A DNA stretch of 64,000 nucleotides from Listeria booriae (GTDB lineage: Bacteria > Bacillota > Bacilli > Lactobacillales > Listeriaceae). The stretch spans positions 294,815 to 358,814 of the forward strand of contig NZ_JNFA01000023.1 in NCBI RefSeq assembly GCF_000766865.1. The letters run 5' to 3'. Position numbers and translations under genes: made by a program. Positions 51,722-61,014 of the stretch are shown in pieces; position 1 is the first letter of the stretch, and every line of letters starts with the position of its first letter. Below the pieces are notes generated by a model. The model had not been told where the DNA came from, ran no database searches, and saw nothing but the letters and a program-made list of their open reading frames with translations.

Positions 51722-52414
51722 ATGAAAGTAGAAATTTGGTCGGATTTTGCATGTCCGTTTTGTTATATTGGAAAACGTAATTTTGAGGCTGGTTTAAAGG
51801 AATTTGGCAAAGATGTGGAAGTGGAATATCGTAGTTTCGAGTTAGATCCAAACGCGCCAGTATCGTATGACCAAACAATGGACGAGATTTTAGCAGAGAA
51901 ATACGGCATGACGGTCGAAAAAGCGAAAAGCATGAACGATCAGGTAAGCGCACAAGCTGCAACGGTTGGTCTTGATTATCACTTCGATACGATGATCCCG
52001 ACAAACACGTTCGACGCTCACCGCCTATTACAATTCGCAAAAACAAAAGGAAAATCTGAAGCGTTAAAAGAAACATTGCTTCACGCCTATTTCACAGAAT
52101 CCAAACATTTAGGCGACCACGAAACATTGGCCACACTTGCCCAAACAGTTGGCCTAGACAAAGCAGAAGTGTTGGCGATGCTAGCAAGTGATGCTTACGC
52201 CACAGACGTTCGCGATGATGAACAAACTGGCGCGGCGCTAGGCATTCAAGGCGTACCATTCTTTGTTATCAACGAAAAATACGGCGTTTCAGGCGCACAA
52301 CCAGCAGAAAGTTTCAAAGAAGTGCTCGATAAAGTATGGAAAGAAGAAAATCCGCTAACCATGCTTGATGGCGACGGAGATCAATGCTGTTCTGGCGGTT
52401 CCTGTAATTGCTAA
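51722..52414 (+). CDS. DsbA/FrnE-family thiol oxidoreductase
   Basis: 230 residues, cytoplasmic (no signal). The thioredoxin-fold motif is C11-PF-C14 (DFACPFC), with the helical insert at about 60-160 and the cis-proline loop GIQGVPFFVINEKYGVSGAQ. The tail DGDQCCSGGSCNC holds four further cysteines, probably a metal or redox site. Similar proteins (B. subtilis YwbO, FrnE) act in disulfide or quinone/oxidative stress. GGAGG lies 8 nt before the ATG. Confidence 0.9.
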   Translation: MKVEIWSDFACPFCYIGKRNFEAGLKEFGKDVEVEYRSFELDPNAPVSYDQTMDEILAEKYGMTVEKAKSMNDQVSAQAATVGLDYHFDTMIPTNTFDAHRLLQFAKTKGKSEALKETLLHAYFTESKHLGDHETLATLAQTVGLDKAEVLAMLASDAYATDVRDDEQTGAALGIQGVPFFVINEKYGVSGAQPAESFKEVLDKVWKEENPLTMLDGDGDQCCSGGSCNC

Positions 52415-52424
52415 ACCATGATAA

Positions 52425-52650
52425 GAGGTTAGGACAAAACTCAAGATAAAGCAAAACCGCCGAGCCACTTACTTTGGGTAAGACGAAAAATTTTGCTTTA
52501 CACAAATCGAGCGAAAGCGTTTGTATTCAGGGAGTTTGGTGGAAGCCGGAAGCGGAGCGTACTGGTGTACGTGAGAACCGGAAGTCCGCCAAACTCCCTG
52601 AATGCGAGCGCTTCTCGCCGATTTACTTGGGCTATGTCCCAGACTCTTGA
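52425..52650. repeat. Large palindromic intergenic repeat
   Basis: About 225 bp. The main stem pairs CGAGCGAAAGCGTTTG..ATTCAGGGAGTTTGG (from 52508) with CCAAACTCCCTGAATGCG..CTTCTCG (to about 52617), apex near 52563. A second hairpin has arms AAAGCAAAA (52449-52457) and TTTTGCTTT (52491-52499). The edges carry AGGACA (52431-52436) and TGTCCC (52635-52640), giving the TCTGGGACATA-type edge seen in repeated palindromes of Listeria, Enterococcus and Carnobacterium as I recall. Both strands read open for ~65 codons only because of the symmetry. Confidence 0.8.
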
Positions 52651-52651
52651 T

Positions 52652-52692
52652 AAAAGCGACATCCCAGCTAAAGTGGAGTGTCGCTTTTTTTG
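52652..52692 (+). terminator. Terminator downstream of the palindromic repeat
   Basis: Arms AAAGCGACA and TGTCGCTTT with an inner CCA/TGG and T7. Confidence 0.85.
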
Positions 52693-52696
52693 CAAT

Positions 52697-53029
52697 TTAA
52701 ATTTCGCTTGAAGTTCCTGCGGATGAGTCCGTATCTGGATTTATCGATGCGCCAGAATTGGCATCTGTGTCGCCGCTTTGATCAGAGGTGCTCCCACTTT
52801 GCCCGCCTGGTCCTCCGCTTGGTGGTGTACCATATGTTTCATCGGAACCTCCCATTTGAGATTGGCCGTTATTTGGCATATTTCCTTGTCCATTCATCCC
52901 GTTCTGATTTTGCTGAAATAAAGCGAACCCCATAAAAGAGATTGTAATGAGCGAGACGATGCTCACAATGATGGTACTCCACTTCCATTTATTCACTGTT
53001 TTCTTTGGTGTCTCAAACTGATTTTCCAT
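52697..53029 (-). CDS. Small single-pass membrane protein with Gly/Ser/Asn-rich tail
   Basis: 110 residues. A basic N-terminus and one membrane helix (about 17-38) precede a low-complexity tail rich in Gly, Asn, Ser and Asp with no cysteine, probably extracellular. No family recognised. AAGGAG lies 11 nt before the ATG. The real gene status rests on the ribosome site and helix, so moderate confidence. Confidence 0.68.
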   Translation of the reverse strand: MENQFETPKKTVNKWKWSTIIVSIVSLITISFMGFALFQQNQNGMNGQGNMPNNGQSQMGGSDETYGTPPSGGPGGQSGSTSDQSGDTDANSGASINPDTDSSAGTSSEI

Positions 53030-53116
53030 GCCATCTTCAGCTCCTTTCCATTACATTTATCTTATCCAATAAATAAGAAAAAACTATGAACGAGCCATGA
53101 AATTTATAATAACTTT

Positions 53117-53596
53117 CTAAAATGGCATTTCTAACGCTAATAACCATTGTTTGCGTTCAACATCACTGCCGTTATACCCACCGATTTTCCCGTCTGCTTG
53201 AATCACGCGATGGCACGGAATAATGATTGGAATCGGGTTAGCATGATTGGCTTGCCCCACAGCGCGTACTGCTTTTGGACTCCCCGCAAGTTCCGCGATA
53301 TCTCTGTAAGAAACGACCTCCCCATACGGAATTGTCCGCAACGCCTTCCAAACACGCATCTGGAAATCCGTTCCCACTACTTCAATTGGAACCGTAAAAT
53401 CCTGAATTTCGCCTTTGAAAAATTGCTGTAATTCCGCTTTCAATTCACGCATCAGTGGTGTTTCTTCAGCTGAAATCGCTTCGTGTTGCGCTATAAAATC
53501 GGCTTTATCATACGAAATATAGTTCACTGTATCATCAGAAACGCCTAAATATATCTTTCCAAGCGGCGAGTCTATTTCATTTACATAAAGCAACAT
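53117..53596 (-). CDS. ogt: Methylated-DNA-protein-cysteine methyltransferase
   Basis: 159 residues, full-length Ogt/MGMT. The suicide cysteine is C128 in IPCHRVI; GEVVSYRDIAELAGSPKAVRAVG is the DNA-binding helix-turn-helix with the Arg finger. It removes O6-alkyl groups from guanine. AGGAGG is 7 nt before the ATG. Confidence 0.94.
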   Translation of the reverse strand: MLLYVNEIDSPLGKIYLGVSDDTVNYISYDKADFIAQHEAISAEETPLMRELKAELQQFFKGEIQDFTVPIEVVGTDFQMRVWKALRTIPYGEVVSYRDIAELAGSPKAVRAVGQANHANPIPIIIPCHRVIQADGKIGGYNGSDVERKQWLLALEMPF

Positions 53597-53753
53597 TGCG
53601 CCCCCTCCTTTTCGTCTCTTTCAACATAGCACAGCCTTCATTTGATGACAAGCGCTATCGGCAACGTTACAAGCCTATCATTGAATTGTTATCTCATTGT
53701 AGAATAGCTGTCACGTTGCTATGAGAGAATAAGCTTGAATTGGGGGTTAAAAT

Positions 53754-54770
53754 ATGGACAAATCACTTAAAAATCGAAGTTTTTACTTTGATAACGCCAA
53801 ATTCTTACTTATTTGTCTCGTCGTTTTTGGACATTTATTGCAAACATTTATCGCAGCTTCTGATCATTTAAAACTGCTTTACGTCTTTATCTATACGTTT
53901 CATATGCCAGCTTTTGTCCTAATTTCAGGATATTTCGCTAAAAATTTCCGAAAACCGGGCTATTTACTTAAGACATTAAAAAAATTAATCTTACCGTATT
54001 TGTTTTTTCAGACGGGATATACGATTTTCTATTATTTTTTATTTCAGGAAAATAGTTTTTCGTTGAAGTTGCTTTATCCGGAATGGTCTTTGTGGTTTTT
54101 GCTGAGCTTGTTTTTTTGGAATGTGATGTTGCTTTCGTTTTCTAGATGGCCAGCTTGGGTCGGGATATCGCTTTCGATTGGTATCGGGCTTATGGCGGGG
54201 TATTTTGATATTATCAACGGGTATTTGAGTTTATCGCGGACATTTGTGTTTTTTCCGTTCTTTTTAGTTGGTTTTTTCCTTAAGAAAGCGCATTTTGCAT
54301 TTGCTCAGACAGTGGCTGCGAAGTATGTGGCGTTGCTTGTGTTTTTCGTTGCAGCTTGTTTGATTGCGCTTCATCCCGAGATAGAGGAGAATTGGTTTCT
54401 TGGGTCTAAGCCGTACGATGTTTTCGTTGATTCAAATGCCGTTGGTGCCCTTGCGCGTAGTGCTGTTTATGTCATAAATTTTGTTATGATTGCTAGTTTT
54501 TTCTGTTTGATACCGAAAAGACGATTATTCTTCACGAAATGGGGTAAAAATACTCTGTACGTATATTTATTGCACGGCTTCTTTATTAAGTACTTTCGTG
54601 AAGAGGCTGCGAGTGATTTCATCGGTAATTCGCAAACGTTCTTGTTGGTTCTCATTATTTCATTCGGATTAACCGTTTTCTTGTCTAGTTCGTTTGTAAC
54701 AGCGATGTGGCAACCGATGATTGAATTGCGAGCGTCAAGGTGGAAGTCATTTTTTATACGTAACGCATAA
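53754..54770 (+). CDS. Acyltransferase-3 family membrane protein
   Basis: 338 residues with ten predicted helices. RSFYFDNAKFLLICLVVFGHLLQ has the conserved DxxK..GH pattern (His in FGH), and FIYTFHMPAFVLISGYF the second FHMP block. These enzymes O-acetylate or O-acylate surface polysaccharides or related envelope molecules. GGGGG precedes the ATG. The acceptor is unknown. Confidence 0.88.
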   Translation: MDKSLKNRSFYFDNAKFLLICLVVFGHLLQTFIAASDHLKLLYVFIYTFHMPAFVLISGYFAKNFRKPGYLLKTLKKLILPYLFFQTGYTIFYYFLFQENSFSLKLLYPEWSLWFLLSLFFWNVMLLSFSRWPAWVGISLSIGIGLMAGYFDIINGYLSLSRTFVFFPFFLVGFFLKKAHFAFAQTVAAKYVALLVFFVAACLIALHPEIEENWFLGSKPYDVFVDSNAVGALARSAVYVINFVMIASFFCLIPKRRLFFTKWGKNTLYVYLLHGFFIKYFREEAASDFIGNSQTFLLVLIISFGLTVFLSSSFVTAMWQPMIELRASRWKSFFIRNA

Positions 54771-54833
54771 GTTGATTTTCAAATGTGTAAGAAAGAAAAC
54801 ATGGACGAAATCACAGACAGGGGGAGAAAAATT

Positions 54834-55193
54834 ATGTCAAGAACAGCGGAATTAGTTCTCGGGCTCATTGGCTCTATCGTAGGATTGGTTGCTGGTTTTT
54901 GGATTGTAGGGTATGGAGACAATATTTCGGACTACATCCAAACATTCACGTATTTAAATGGAGCACTAGGAGATGAAATTGCGACACTAGGCTGGGTAAC
55001 GGTCGTGGCGTCAGCGCTAGCACTCATCGCTTCGTTGCTCATTAAAAAAAGCCCGCGCGGTTGGGGCGTTTTACTCGTACTTATCGGTATTTTAATGTTC
55101 TTCGTAATCGGCCAAGCTTGGATTATTTCTGGAATCTTATTAATTCTTGCAGGCTTGATGGGTATTTTCCGTGTACCTTCGCCGAAATACTAA
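54834..55193 (+). CDS. DUF4064-type membrane protein
   Basis: 119 residues with three or four helices. SRTAELVLGLIGSIVGLVAGFWIVG at the start and LLVLIGILMFFVIGQAWIISGILLILAGLMGI at the end match DUF4064. ATG 54834 is preferred because GGGGGAG lies about 9 nt upstream; the frame extends 17 codons further. It lies 63 bp after the acyltransferase and may be co-transcribed. Function unknown. Confidence 0.8.
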   Translation: MSRTAELVLGLIGSIVGLVAGFWIVGYGDNISDYIQTFTYLNGALGDEIATLGWVTVVASALALIASLLIKKSPRGWGVLLVLIGILMFFVIGQAWIISGILLILAGLMGIFRVPSPKY

Positions 55194-55197
55194 GAAA

Positions 55198-55238
55198 CAA
55201 AAACTAGCAGAATGCTTGTCGTTCTGCTAGTTTTTATT
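55198..55238 (+). terminator. Terminator after the DUF4064 gene
   Basis: 14-bp arms AAAAACTAGCAGAA and complement with a 9-base loop and T5. Confidence 0.9.
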
Positions 55239-55285
55239 GTATCATTGCATCAGGGAAGGAATAATGTGACAAAGGAGGTTATTTG

Positions 55286-56434
55286 ATGCAACCTTATTTA
55301 TTCCCGATTGAAATTGCGTTGCTTGTTTTTCCAGTTCTGGCCTTCTTTTTGACGTTGCCATTTGCGATTTATCAATATCATAAATTTGGTGGCTTACATT
55401 TTTTGCGGAACGTGGTTTTGTATACGTTTATTTTTTACTTGTTGTGCGCGTTGTTGCTTGTTTTGTTGCCATTACCAGATCCGGATGATGTGGCGAAAAT
55501 GACGGGTTCACCTGTGCAATTAGTGCCTTTTAAGTTTGTTCATGATTTCATGACGCATACGACGCTCGTTTGGGATGACCCGAGTACATATTTGGCGGCA
55601 CTGACGCAAGCTGTTGTGTTGCAGCCTATCTTTAATATTTTGTTGATTATTCCGCTCGGTGTTTATTTGCGCTATTATTTCCGCTTTTCGTTTTGGAAGA
55701 CGACATTGTTTTCGTTTTTGCTTTCGTTGTTTTTTGAAGTGACGCAGTTGACGGGGATTTACGGGATTTATCCGCATGCGTATCGGCTTTTTGATGTCGA
55801 TGATTTGATGCTGAACACGCTTGGTGGGATGGTTGGTTTTGCGATTGCACCGATGTTTACGAGTTTATTACCGACGCGAACGAAAATGGATGAGGCGACG
55901 TATATTAAGGGGCAACAAGTCAGTTATTTGCGCCGTTTTCTAGCATTTTTGGTAGATTGGACGATTTTGCGTTTTGTGACTTGGGTGCTTGGAGTCGTTC
56001 ATGTACTGCCGTTTACAACGCTTGAAATCGATGGTGGCTCGCGATTTACGCAAATTTGGTGGTTATTGTTGGTTGTATTTCTTTACTTCATCTTGCTACC
56101 GGCATTCACGCATGGACGCACACTCGGAAAAATGCTTGTACGCATTCGCATCGTTTCGACGACGCCATCTGATAAGGCGACATTGTGGCAACTGTTGGTT
56201 CGTAATGGGTTATTGTATTATGTGACGCTAGCCATTATTATTTTCCCGCTCAATCCGTTTTTCGTGGATCATTTGCCGCCCGTTCTCTTTTTAACCGTGC
56301 TCGGTGTCGGGATTGTAAGTGCGTTTATGTTTTTCATTCATTTTTGTATTAACTTCTTCTCGAAGGATCGCCAGCTTTTTTATGAAAAATTAAGTCACAC
56401 GATGCATATCAGTACATTTAAGAAAAAAACATGA
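55286..56434 (+). CDS. VanZ-RDD fusion membrane protein
   Basis: 382 residues. Residues 1-195 form a VanZ-like domain (LLFEVTQLTGIYGIYPHAYRLFDVDDLMLNTLGG shows the conserved E..Q and DVDD). Residues 205-375 form an RDD domain (RRFLAFLVDWTILRF, then GRTLGKMLVRIRIV). VanZ proteins are linked to glycopeptide tolerance. AAAGGAGG lies 7 nt before the ATG. Monocistronic. Confidence 0.88.
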   Translation: MQPYLFPIEIALLVFPVLAFFLTLPFAIYQYHKFGGLHFLRNVVLYTFIFYLLCALLLVLLPLPDPDDVAKMTGSPVQLVPFKFVHDFMTHTTLVWDDPSTYLAALTQAVVLQPIFNILLIIPLGVYLRYYFRFSFWKTTLFSFLLSLFFEVTQLTGIYGIYPHAYRLFDVDDLMLNTLGGMVGFAIAPMFTSLLPTRTKMDEATYIKGQQVSYLRRFLAFLVDWTILRFVTWVLGVVHVLPFTTLEIDGGSRFTQIWWLLLVVFLYFILLPAFTHGRTLGKMLVRIRIVSTTPSDKATLWQLLVRNGLLYYVTLAIIIFPLNPFFVDHLPPVLFLTVLGVGIVSAFMFFIHFCINFFSKDRQLFYEKLSHTMHISTFKKKT

Positions 56435-56435
56435 G

Positions 56436-56492
56436 AAAAGGCTCGTTTAGAAATCGCGATGTATGCGCGAACTAAACGAGCCTTGTTTTTAG
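56436..56492. terminator. Bidirectional terminator
   Basis: 13-bp arms AAGGCTCGTTTAG and CTAAACGAGCCTT between two convergent genes. Confidence 0.85.
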
Positions 56493-57623
56493 TTATTCGA
56501 TTGTTGTGCTATCGTCTGATGTACTGTCATTGCCGTACAATGATTTGTAGTAGCTTGCTGTTGATTCTGAAATGATTTTTTGCAATTGTTCGGTGGAAAT
56601 AACGTCAGATGATGATGGGAATTTTGGAAGTTTTGCGGAATCTGTCGTTTTTAATGTCATTGTAAAACCGAGTGTTTCTGGCTTGTCTTTGTCTGTTTCA
56701 GTGATTTTCACTTTCATCGTCATATTCTTGATGTTGTCGTCTTTGTCTGGTGTGATTGTCACGTCTACAGTGATTTTAGCTTTGGAATCTTTTTTCATTT
56801 TTTGAATCGCGTCGTCAATGGATTTCTTCATAGAGTCGAATTGTTTGTCAAACTCGTCAGCAGAAACACCATTTGCTTCAAAAATTGTTTTTAGGTCTGC
56901 TTTGACATCTTTGTCATCTAGTAATTTAGATAGGTTGGTCGCCAATTTTGTGATATCGTCTTGTGTTAGTTTGACTGTAACATCGCCGTTATCGTTTTCT
57001 GTGAAGCGGTCTTCTGGCAAACTATTGAAATAGTCATTGACTGTTTTTGTTACTTTTTTAGATAGGTCTTTGCTTGCTTTTTCGACTTCTTTTGAGTCTG
57101 CAGCTTCTTTCTTAGCTTCTGTACCAGAAAGATCTTCGGCTAGTGATGTAACTTCTACGTATTTCGTTGCTAGGTCTGGATTCTCTTTTTTGATTTGTGA
57201 GAACATGCCGCCTGTTACTTGATCTAGTAACGCTGTCAGATTGCCTTTATCATCGTATAAATCCGCTAATGGGAAATATACTTTCTCTGCTTTAGCGTCT
57301 ACAAGTAAGTCCAAGTTTACGTCTAAGTTCACTAAACCTGCTGTTTTTACTGCGATTGTTGTTGCTGTTTTCTGTGCTTTTTGGTCATTGGCCACGGTCA
57401 TTTTCAAAGATAAACCGTCTAACATGACACCTGTTTGGTCTGCTTTTAACGTTGCCGGTAATTCATCTACTTTAAAACCGATTGTCGTTGTTGATTGATC
57501 CGCTGGCTTCGATGCTTTATCTACGCTTTTTGTAAACGTTTCCTGCGGTGTATTTCCGCAAGCAGCTAACACCAAACTCATTGCAAGCGTTAATACTAAA
57601 AATACTAACTTCCCTTTTTTCAT
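56493..57623 (-). CDS. Large lipoprotein of unknown function
   Basis: 376 residues. The signal peptide ends in LAAC. The mature part alternates beta-strand-like stretches (TIGFKVDELPATL, LDVNLDLLVDAKAEKVYF) with a charged helical centre (TEAKKEAADSKEVEKASK), recalling LolA/LppX-like or DUF6612-type lipid-carrier folds. No family is assigned with confidence. It ends with an Asp/Ser/Thr-rich tail. Confidence 0.82.
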   Translation of the reverse strand: MKKGKLVFLVLTLAMSLVLAACGNTPQETFTKSVDKASKPADQSTTTIGFKVDELPATLKADQTGVMLDGLSLKMTVANDQKAQKTATTIAVKTAGLVNLDVNLDLLVDAKAEKVYFPLADLYDDKGNLTALLDQVTGGMFSQIKKENPDLATKYVEVTSLAEDLSGTEAKKEAADSKEVEKASKDLSKKVTKTVNDYFNSLPEDRFTENDNGDVTVKLTQDDITKLATNLSKLLDDKDVKADLKTIFEANGVSADEFDKQFDSMKKSIDDAIQKMKKDSKAKITVDVTITPDKDDNIKNMTMKVKITETDKDKPETLGFTMTLKTTDSAKLPKFPSSSDVISTEQLQKIISESTASYYKSLYGNDSTSDDSTTIE

Positions 57624-57757
57624 AACTAGAAACCTCCACTCTCTTTGTATAGTCTCAATTTACCATAAATATAGCCCTAACTCAATCAAAAATAGTAATG
57701 TTCACAATTCAGACATGAACGGGCTTTTTTTAGAAACTTTGATATTTTGATACACCA

Positions 57758-57786
57758 TTGAATTCTAACTAAGAAGACAGTATACT
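57758..57786 (+). promoter_or_regulatory. Promoter of the YdcF-like gene
   Basis: TTGAAT (57758-57763) and TATACT (57781-57786) are spaced 17 bp. Confidence 0.65.
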
Positions 57787-57810
57787 AGAAAATGAGAGAG
57801 GGAGATGACA

Positions 57811-58836
57811 ATGGTTTTTGCGCAGATTGCTGCATTTTTTATTATTTTATTTGTTATTTTGTTTATCATTGATAAGCGACGAATTAGTAACGGGATATTT
57901 TTGACGATTGGGCTTTTTTTCACTATTTTAGCTGTGGCTTACGGGCTTATGGCGTCGCAGAATAATATTATGACGATTATCGTAGTCGTGGTTTTCTTCT
58001 TGGTTGTGGCATTGATTCCTTTTACAATTATCGGCCTTGGGATTGGGCTTGTTGTTAATGGGCGATTGATGGCCAAGCGCGAAGGACGCAGAATTCCTAA
58101 TTTATTGACATTGTTTGTAGGCATTGCGATTTTAGGAGTGATTTTATTGTTTATTTTGCACCTTACGATTTGGCCTTATATTTGGTTGAGTATTTTCTTT
58201 ACTGGATTGCTCTTTATCATTGGTTATTTTGCCTTTATTTTGGTGAGTTTCTTGCTTTCTTCTTATATTTATCAGTACAATAGACCGCGTTTGAAGCAGG
58301 ATTTCATTATTGTGCTTGGCAGTGGCTTGATTGGCGATAAAGTGCCACCGCTCCTTGCTAGCAGATTGGATCGTGGTATTACTTTTTACTACAAACAGGC
58401 CGCGAAAAATTTTGCCCCGCAGTTCATCGTGTCTGGTGGCCAAGGCCCTAATGAATGGGTATCTGAGGCGTTTGCGATGAAGAACTACTTACTTGAAAAA
58501 GGGATTCCAGACGAGCATGTGTTGATGGAAGACCTGTCTGTTAATACGCTACAAAATATGCAGTTTTCTAAAACCATTATGATGGATTTGAAAGAGAAGT
58601 ACCGTAGTATTTTCGTAACGAATAATTTCCACTTGTTCCGCGCTAGCCTGTATGCGCGAAAAGCGGGACTAAAAAGCCAAGGCATCAGCTCCAAAACGGC
58701 GCTTTATTACTTGCCAAACGCTTTGTTACGCGAATTCATTGCGATTATCGTGATGTATAAGTGGTGGCATATCATTACTGTTAGCTTCATTGTGCTAATA
58801 ACACTCGCTTTGATTGCCGTTTCTATATTTTTCTAG
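57811..58836 (+). CDS. YdcF/SanA-type DUF218 membrane protein
   Basis: 341 residues. Four N-terminal helices, then a DUF218 domain (about 165-320): FIIVLGSGLIGDKVPPLLASRLDRG, IVSGGQGPNEWVSEAFAMKNYL and VTNNFHLFRASLYARKAG are conserved blocks. A last helix closes the protein. Family members are linked to envelope integrity. The ATG at 57811 has GAGGGAG at 6 nt; the ATG two codons earlier is too close to that site. Confidence 0.87.
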   Translation: MVFAQIAAFFIILFVILFIIDKRRISNGIFLTIGLFFTILAVAYGLMASQNNIMTIIVVVVFFLVVALIPFTIIGLGIGLVVNGRLMAKREGRRIPNLLTLFVGIAILGVILLFILHLTIWPYIWLSIFFTGLLFIIGYFAFILVSFLLSSYIYQYNRPRLKQDFIIVLGSGLIGDKVPPLLASRLDRGITFYYKQAAKNFAPQFIVSGGQGPNEWVSEAFAMKNYLLEKGIPDEHVLMEDLSVNTLQNMQFSKTIMMDLKEKYRSIFVTNNFHLFRASLYARKAGLKSQGISSKTALYYLPNALLREFIAIIVMYKWWHIITVSFIVLITLALIAVSIFF

Positions 58837-58837
58837 A

Positions 58838-58873
58838 AAAAAACGCCTATCCTCAATCAGGACAGGCGTTTTT
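58838..58873. terminator. Bidirectional terminator
   Basis: Arms AAACGCCTATCCT and AGGACAGGCGTTT with a short loop. Confidence 0.87.
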
Positions 58874-58878
58874 ATATG

Positions 58879-59550
58879 TTATTCTGTAAAATGAGACGTA
58901 TCATTTAGTCGCTCAATTTTGAAAAGACCATTTTCATAAGAAAGTACCGTTACACTCGCATTATCAAGAATAAAGTTAGCTTTTACAGATGGCTCTAGCT
59001 CATGCACGATATTGCGAATGGTGTTGCCGTGCGCCACAATCAGGATATTCCCGCCAGACTCACGGTGCGTATTAATCACATGCAAAAAGCCCTTTTCGAC
59101 GCGGTTCCAAAAGGTCATGAAATCCTCCGCCTCATGCTTTGGATCAGCAACTTTCGTTCCGTTCATCGTTTCGCGAACATTTGCTTTCTCAAAAAGCTCT
59201 TCTTGGCTCGCATAACCCATTGATTTAGCTACTTTCGCCCAAGTCATCGCACTCGAATCCCCTTCAAAGGACCCGAAAAAAGTTTCCCGGAATTCGCTGC
59301 GAGGCTCAAGCGTTAAGCCAAAACCATGTTTATTTTCTTTTAAAATCAGTTCCGCAGTCGCAATTGTTCGGTGTAAGTCACTAGAATACGCCGCGACAAA
59401 TTCAGTATCTGCGAGGCCTCGGCCACTTTGTTTCACGATTTCCACGCCCTCAGGTGTTAGTGGAGAATCCGCCCAGCCTTGCATTTTTTCATATTTATTC
59501 AAATAGGTTTGTCCATGACGTACAAAGTATAGCGATAATGGTTTGTTCAT
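58879..59550 (-). CDS. Histidine phosphatase (phosphoglycerate mutase-like)
   Basis: 223 residues. The nucleophile is in YFVRHGQTYLN (RHG at about 11-13), with EFRETFFGSFEG and VAHGNTIRNI as the other catalytic blocks. The conserved R-H-G..E..H set is intact. Broad-specificity phosphatase of the GpmB/CobC type; substrate unknown. ATG 59550 has GGAGG 8 nt upstream. Confidence 0.9.
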   Translation of the reverse strand: MNKPLSLYFVRHGQTYLNKYEKMQGWADSPLTPEGVEIVKQSGRGLADTEFVAAYSSDLHRTIATAELILKENKHGFGLTLEPRSEFRETFFGSFEGDSSAMTWAKVAKSMGYASQEELFEKANVRETMNGTKVADPKHEAEDFMTFWNRVEKGFLHVINTHRESGGNILIVAHGNTIRNIVHELEPSVKANFILDNASVTVLSYENGLFKIERLNDTSHFTE

Positions 59551-59632
59551 TTCTCTTCCCTCCAAATGAATATGTAATAGCTCCTTCTTAACTATAGCAT
59601 ATTTTCGGAGGTAGGAAAAACGTTGGGAACTG

Positions 59633-60727
59633 CTATCTTCTTGTCAAAAGCGAATGCTCCGCCCGCAAAAAAGTACTGCTAACATGGCGCATCGATTCCA
59701 TCCGTTGCTCTGCCATCCGATTCGCCGCTTGCGCTGGCAAGATTTTTTCTTCCTTCGCGATATCAAAAACTTTTCCAATTTGGCCGTAAATCTCGCCAAT
59801 CTTATGTTTGGCGCGTTCCTCATTGTAACGACTCAACTCATCGGCAACATTAATCACACCACCCGCATTCACGATATAATCCGGCGCATACAAAATACCG
59901 CGATCCGCCAACATTTGACCGTGATGAATGGTTTGCAACAACTGATTGTTCGAGCTACCACACACCGCCTTCACTTTCAAACGCGGAATCGTCGTATCAT
60001 TCAACACCCCACCAAGCGCACATGGTGCAAAAATATCTGCGTCCACATCATATATCTCATCCGGCGCCACAGCTTTCGCACCAAACGCCGCCACAGCACG
60101 ATTCACAGCCTCCTGATTAATATCCGTCACAACCAGTTTCGCGCCATCTTTATGCAACAACTCGCATAACGCATAGGCAACATTTCCGACACCCTGCACC
60201 GCAACAGTTTTCTCAGCTAGCGTATCCGTTCCAAAAGCCTCCAATGCCGTGCGTTTCATCGCGCTGTAAACCCCAAGCGCCGTCATCGGACTAGGATTGC
60301 CTGATGAACCATAGCTCTCCGAAATCCCCGTCACATAATCCGTCTCCGCATGAATCATATCCATATCAGCCACCGTCGTACCAACATCCTCCGCAATAAT
60401 ATACCGCCCGTTCAAGCTCTCCACATAACGACCCAATGCGCGGAACATCGCCTCCGATTTATCCTTTCGTGGATCACCAATAATCACCGTTTTCCCACCA
60501 CCAAGATTTAAACCAGCCGCTGCATTTTTATACGTCATCCCACGAGCCAAGCGCAACACATCCTCTAACGCCTCTTCCTCCGTCTCATACGGCCACATCC
60601 GGCACCCACCAAGCGCAGGCCCCAGCGTCGTATCGTGAATTGCAATAATCGCTTTTAACCCAGAAACCTTATCGTGACAAAAAACAACTTGCTCATAATC
60701 ATATTTCTCCATTCGTTCAAATAACAT
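59633..60727 (-). CDS. bcd: Leucine dehydrogenase (branched-chain amino acid dehydrogenase)
   Basis: 364 residues. The Glu/Leu/Phe/Val dehydrogenase signature [14 protein letters not shown] holds the catalytic lysine; the Rossmann motif is [19 protein letters not shown] supports a branched-chain substrate, as in Bacillus LeuDH. It interconverts leucine, valine or isoleucine with 2-oxoacids, feeding branched-chain fatty acid synthesis. It is not next to bkd genes here. GGGGG is 8 nt before the ATG. Confidence 0.92.
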   Translation of the reverse strand: MLFERMEKYDYEQVVFCHDKVSGLKAIIAIHDTTLGPALGGCRMWPYETEEEALEDVLRLARGMTYKNAAAGLNLGGGKTVIIGDPRKDKSEAMFRALGRYVESLNGRYIIAEDVGTTVADMDMIHAETDYVTGISESYGSSGNPSPMTALGVYSAMKRTALEAFGTDTLAEKTVAVQGVGNVAYALCELLHKDGAKLVVTDINQEAVNRAVAAFGAKAVAPDEIYDVDADIFAPCALGGVLNDTTIPRLKVKAVCGSSNNQLLQTIHHGQMLADRGILYAPDYIVNAGGVINVADELSRYNEERAKHKIGEIYGQIGKVFDIAKEEKILPAQAANRMAEQRMESMRHVSSTFLRAEHSLLTRR

Positions 60728-61014
60728 CTTTATATCCCCCTACCTCGAAATGAATGCGTTTTCTTCTCTCTTTTATTATACGAAATGTGATAATTGGATG
60801 AAAGTTTTTAGACTTCTTATATCATTTTTCATACTTTGTATCCAATTCAAGTTCTATTTACTCATAACAAAAAATAAGTAGGAAAAACATAAAAACGGAT
60901 AAGATAGCGATTTCATCGTTTATTTTTGCAAAATTATAGCTAGGCTAAACTAAGTGAAAACTAGCATAAAATAAGACTAAAGACGCCCAAACAATACTTA
61001 GGCGCCTTCGTTTT

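Noticed and set aside
52468..52482. CTTACTTTGGGTAAG, similar to the Mhq-type palindrome
   Set aside because: It lies inside the structured repeat downstream of a gene, not at a promoter, and is part of that element's own hairpin.
52493..52711. Open frames on both strands in the region after the DsbA-like gene
   Set aside because: Both give similar peptides because the DNA is a palindrome; they reflect the repeat, not coding.
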